Shown: positions 40,260 to 43,020 of the stretch, piece by piece
Numbering within the stretch: the stretch's first letter is position 1
Layout of the letters: each line of letters opens with the position of its first letter
Assembly: GCA_031270865.1 (NCBI GenBank)
Contig: JAISWI010000005.1
Coordinates: 1 to 43,020, forward strand
Direction of reading: 5' to 3'
DNA length: 43,020 nt
Source: Oscillospiraceae bacterium
GTDB lineage: Bacteria; Bacillota; Clostridia; Christensenellales; Aristaeellaceae
Notes under the pieces: model-generated
Databases searched by the model: none
What the model was told of the DNA's origin: nothing
Seen by the model: only the letters and a program-made list of their open reading frames with translations
Made by a program: the position numbers and the translations under genes

Positions 40260-41192
40260 TCACATTTCCGGCTCCGTGGCCGGAGTAAAAACATCCGCGC
40301 CAGTCGGCGGCACATCCTCCTCTATCATCACGATGTCCTCGCGGGTGAGCGCGTCCTCGTCGGAAGCGTCGGCGGCGCGGTTGGGCGCGAGGCGCTGTAT
40401 CACCGCGAACGGATACTCGTTGATGTCGTCGCCGTCGCCGGAGAGCATGCGTACCTTCACGGTCTCCTTGACCGCGTTCACGTCCAGCATGACCGCGCGG
40501 CCGTCGGGCGTGTCTATCTCCTTGCCCGGCTTGGGCAGCGACTTCCTGGCGCGTTCGTAGTGGTCCTGCTCGTACTTGAGGCAGCACATAAGCCTACCGC
40601 ACAGCCCGGATATCTTGGATGGGTTCAGCGAGAGATTCTGCTCCTTGGCCATCTTGATGGATACAGGCTGGAAACTGCCCAGGAACGCCCCGCAGCATAT
40701 CGGCCGCCCGCATGAGCCTAGCCCGCCCAGCATCTTCGCCTCGTCGCGCACGCCGATCTGACGAAGCTCGATGCGCGTCTTGAATATCGCGGCGAGGTTC
40801 TTTACCAGCGCGCGGAAATCCACGCGCCCGTTGGCCGTGAAGTAGAATGTCACCTTGCTGTTGTCAAACGCGTATTCCACGTCGACCAGTTTCATCTCAA
40901 GCTTGTGCGCGGCGATGCGCTCCTGGCAGACCGTGTAGGCGGTCTTCTCGCTGGAGGCGTTCTGCTCGACCTGAAGCAGGTCCTCGGGCGAAGCCATGCG
41001 CATGATCGTCTTGAGCGGCTGGGGCACCTGCCCTTCGTCCAGCTCGCGGATGCCGGAGGCGACTATCCCCAGCTCCACGCCGCGCACCGTCTCCACTATC
41101 ACCGAGTCGCCGATCGCGAGCGCGAACTGCCCGGGATCAAAGAAATATACCTTCGTCCCCTTACGAAACCTGATCCCGACCACCTGCAGCAT
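40260..41192 (-). CDS. ricT: PSP1-domain protein RicT (YaaT)
   Basis: A 310-aa protein with a PSP1 core. Seen: VVGIRFRKGTKVYFFDPG, VIVETVRGVELGIV, KVTFYFTANGRVDFRALVKNLAAIFKTRIELRQIGVRDEAKMLGGLGSCGRPICCGAFLGSFQPVSIKMAKEQNLSLNPSKISGLCGRLMCCLKYEQDHY. The cysteines probably bind an iron-sulfur cluster, as in the RicAFT complex that affects RNase Y cleavage, sporulation and biofilm in Bacillus. After about 245 the C-terminal tail is acidic. GGAGG lies nine bases before the ATG, inside the end of holB. RNase Y, its partner, is in the same window. Confidence 0.94.
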   Translation of the reverse strand: MLQVVGIRFRKGTKVYFFDPGQFALAIGDSVIVETVRGVELGIVASGIRELDEGQVPQPLKTIMRMASPEDLLQVEQNASSEKTAYTVCQERIAAHKLEMKLVDVEYAFDNSKVTFYFTANGRVDFRALVKNLAAIFKTRIELRQIGVRDEAKMLGGLGSCGRPICCGAFLGSFQPVSIKMAKEQNLSLNPSKISGLCGRLMCCLKYEQDHYERARKSLPKPGKEIDTPDGRAVMLDVNAVKETVKVRMLSGDGDDINEYPFAVIQRLAPNRAADASDEDALTREDIVMIEEDVPPTGADVFTPATEPEM

Positions 41193-42198
41193 TGTCTGTT
41201 TCCTCCAACCACGCGTATACCAGCGCGTCGATTATACTGGTGAACGATATGAACATCCCAAGCCTGCGCCGGGCGTCGCCGACCGCGTCCAGCATGGCCA
41301 GAAGCGTCCGGGTGGACGCGCGTCCTATCCGGTCAATCAGGCTCAAGCGTTCGTCCGGCGCGGGCTGGGGCGCGTCCAGGCGCTCAAGCGCGTCGCGGAC
41401 AAGGGATTCCATCGTTTCAAGGATCCGCTCCGCGCGGATCGCGCGTTCCTGTGGATCCTTTACTTCGTCATAAATACCGGAAAGCTGCTTCGCCGAGGCT
41501 GGCAGATCGCCGTAAGAACGGATGCCAGCCAGCGCCCCACGCGTTCGGCGGGCAATCGGCTCGACCTCCTCAGCGTAGCGAAGCGCGCTGCCCACCGCGC
41601 CGTGGGCATACCGCGCGGCTTCGTCAGCGCGGCGGGCGTCCATGCCGTGACTAACCAGAACCCGCGACGCCTCCGCCACGTCCAGCGGCGGCACGGGTAC
41701 CCACACGCACCGGGAACGCACGGTGGGCAGCAGGCTGGTTCGCCTGTCAGCCGTTAGGAAGAATACACACCCGCCAACAGGCTCCTCAAGCGTTTTGAGC
41801 AGCGCGTTCTGGGCTTCATGACGCGTCCTGTCCGCGTGATGGATGATCAGGACCTTGCTCCCGCCATAGAACGCCTTGCGCGATAAGGTTTTGGCGGCTT
41901 CACGGGCCTGGAACACCGTTATAACGCGGGATTTGCTATCGGGATCTTCGCCCGGCTTGATAACCGTTATGTCAGGATGACTGTCATGGTCTACGCGCAG
42001 GCACGACGGACAGACCCCGCAAGGACGGCGTTCGGGCAAGGCCTCGCACATCAGCGCTTGCGCGTAGATCTTCGCCAAGACGCGCTTGCCCGTGCCGTCA
42101 GGACCCGTCAACAGGTACGCGTGGGGATACGTCCCCGTCTGGAATGACGTCAGCAGCAGCAGCGCCTGCTCGGACGGCCATCGCCATCGCTCAAGCAT
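41161..42198 (-). CDS. holB: DNA polymerase III delta' subunit
   Basis: A 345-aa clamp-loader subunit. Seen: HAYLLTGPDGTGKRVLAKIYAQALMC (degenerate P-loop with R after GK, as expected for delta'), a zinc module CGVCPSCLRVDHDSHPD, VFQAREAAKTLSRKAFYGGSKVLIIHHADRTRHEAQNALLKTLEEP, and LLPTVRSRC. It lies 11 bases after darA, and its 3' end overlaps ricT by 32 bases, the conserved yaaQ-holB-yaaT order. The start at the upstream ATG gives the normal delta' N terminus. Confidence 0.93.
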   Translation of the reverse strand: MLERWRWPSEQALLLLTSFQTGTYPHAYLLTGPDGTGKRVLAKIYAQALMCEALPERRPCGVCPSCLRVDHDSHPDITVIKPGEDPDSKSRVITVFQAREAAKTLSRKAFYGGSKVLIIHHADRTRHEAQNALLKTLEEPVGGCVFFLTADRRTSLLPTVRSRCVWVPVPPLDVAEASRVLVSHGMDARRADEAARYAHGAVGSALRYAEEVEPIARRTRGALAGIRSYGDLPASAKQLSGIYDEVKDPQERAIRAERILETMESLVRDALERLDAPQPAPDERLSLIDRIGRASTRTLLAMLDAVGDARRRLGMFISFTSIIDALVYAWLEETDNAAGGRDQVS

Positions 42199-42209
42199 AC
42201 GCGATCCCG

Positions 42210-42539
42210 TTATAGTTTTATAAACTTGTCGACCGGGACGACAAATATCGTCGCGCCCCCAACCATTACCTCGATCGGGTATGGGACGTATACCCCCGAA
42301 GCGCCCGCGACAGGCGAAGGGGATGTGGCGATCTGCTTGCGCGATTTGCAGACCTTCTCGATAACCGCCATCGCGCCGTCAAAGCGGTCGTCTTCAACGC
42401 CAACCAGCAGGGTAGTGTTCCCGGCCCGCAGGAACCCGCCTGTGGTCGCCAGTTTGGTCACGCCGTACCCCTCGTTCATCAGGCTGGATACCAGGCGTGA
42501 GGAATCCTCGTCCTGTACAATGGCGACGATGAGTTTCAT
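42210..42539 (-). CDS. darA: Cyclic-di-AMP receptor DarA (PstA, YaaQ, DUF970)
   Basis: A 109-aa PII-like trimeric c-di-AMP-binding protein. Seen: MKLIVAIVQDEDSSRLVSSLMNEGYGVTKLATTGGFLRAGNTTLLVGVEDDRFDGAMAVIEKVCKSR, then PYPIEVMVGGATIFVVPVDKFIKL. The ATG at 42539 has GGAGG seven bases upstream; an in-frame ATG at 42638 lies in the repeat and before the promoter and is rejected. It is followed by holB and ricT. Confidence 0.95.
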   Translation of the reverse strand: MKLIVAIVQDEDSSRLVSSLMNEGYGVTKLATTGGFLRAGNTTLLVGVEDDRFDGAMAVIEKVCKSRKQIATSPSPVAGASGVYVPYPIEVMVGGATIFVVPVDKFIKL

Positions 42540-42578
42540 TGCCGTTCCTCCTTCGCGTTCATTCAAGTGGTATAGCTT

Positions 42579-42607
42579 AGTATACACCATTTTTTGGAGT
42601 ATATCAA
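42579..42607 (-). promoter_or_regulatory. Probable darA-holB-ricT promoter
   Basis: On the minus strand TTGATA (42607-42602), 17 bases, TATACT (42584-42579) preceded by TG. The transcript would start about 35 bases before the darA ATG. The -35 and spacer lie within the stretch that recurs inverted at the window end. Confidence 0.75.
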
Positions 42608-42626
42608 GTGGCGGGGCATTGGCCAT

Positions 42627-43020
<394 letters not shown>

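Overview
The window looks like one contig of a GC-rich (roughly 60-65 % by eye), endospore-forming Bacillota, most likely a clostridial lineage. The evidence is gene content: spoVT, a YlmC/YmxH-type PRC-barrel gene, ynbB, remA, rny (RNase Y), class II galT, and the darA-holB-ricT and rimO-pgsA-cinA-recA orders. There is no rRNA gene, so I do not name a genus. The content is mostly housekeeping, with 44 supported coding regions including one 15-codon leader ORF. I see no tRNA, rRNA, phage, CRISPR array or transposase gene. Non-ATG starts are common, and in many cases a clear Shine-Dalgarno sequence or an overlap with the previous stop decides the start.

Layout. (1) 129-5427, minus strand: galK, an amidohydrolase, tsaE, tsaB, rimI and prs, almost without gaps; galT and a HAD phosphatase diverge from galK (5671-7795). 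(2) 7817-16339, minus strand: an eight-gene run, in transcription order ahcY, mtaD/SAH deaminase, a 577-aa membrane-anchored unknown, a 57-aa membrane peptide, pheA, a fused aroE-aroK, aroQ and a class I aminotransferase. It joins S-adenosylhomocysteine recycling to aromatic amino-acid synthesis. (3) 16518-19193: spoVT (+) converges on nrdR, ylmC and ynbB (-). (4) 19353-22420, plus strand: a membrane-anchored alpha/beta hydrolase, a Pro/Gln-rich protein with a jelly-roll-like C terminus, a 298-bp palindromic repeat and a one-TM unknown. (5) 22522-26854: rimO, pgsA, cinA, recA. (6) 26958-30977, minus strand: a FAH-family enzyme, yicC, remA, gmk, rpoZ, coaBC. (7) 31218-33683: leader ORF and rny (+), sugar-phosphate isomerase-like gene (-). 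(8) 34115-40228, plus strand: acyltransferase, pepC, aroB, aroA, aroC. (9) 40260-42539, minus strand: darA, holB, ricT.

Together the two aro clusters encode every shikimate step from dehydroquinate synthase to chorismate synthase, plus chorismate mutase/prephenate dehydratase; DAHP synthase and a tyrosine-branch dehydrogenase are not in the window. The ahcY/mtaD pair suggests that SAH may be recycled through S-inosylhomocysteine.

A palindromic repeat family (CCTGGAGGAACA ... TGTTCCTCCA ends, 70-bp inverted arms in the full copy) occurs four times: at both window ends, at 21477-21774, and as a 79-bp mini-copy between recA and coaBC. The last ~435 bases are probably an assembly foldback: the darA promoter region reappears inverted at the very end, after a run of 52 G. 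Sequence after about 42800 should not be trusted.
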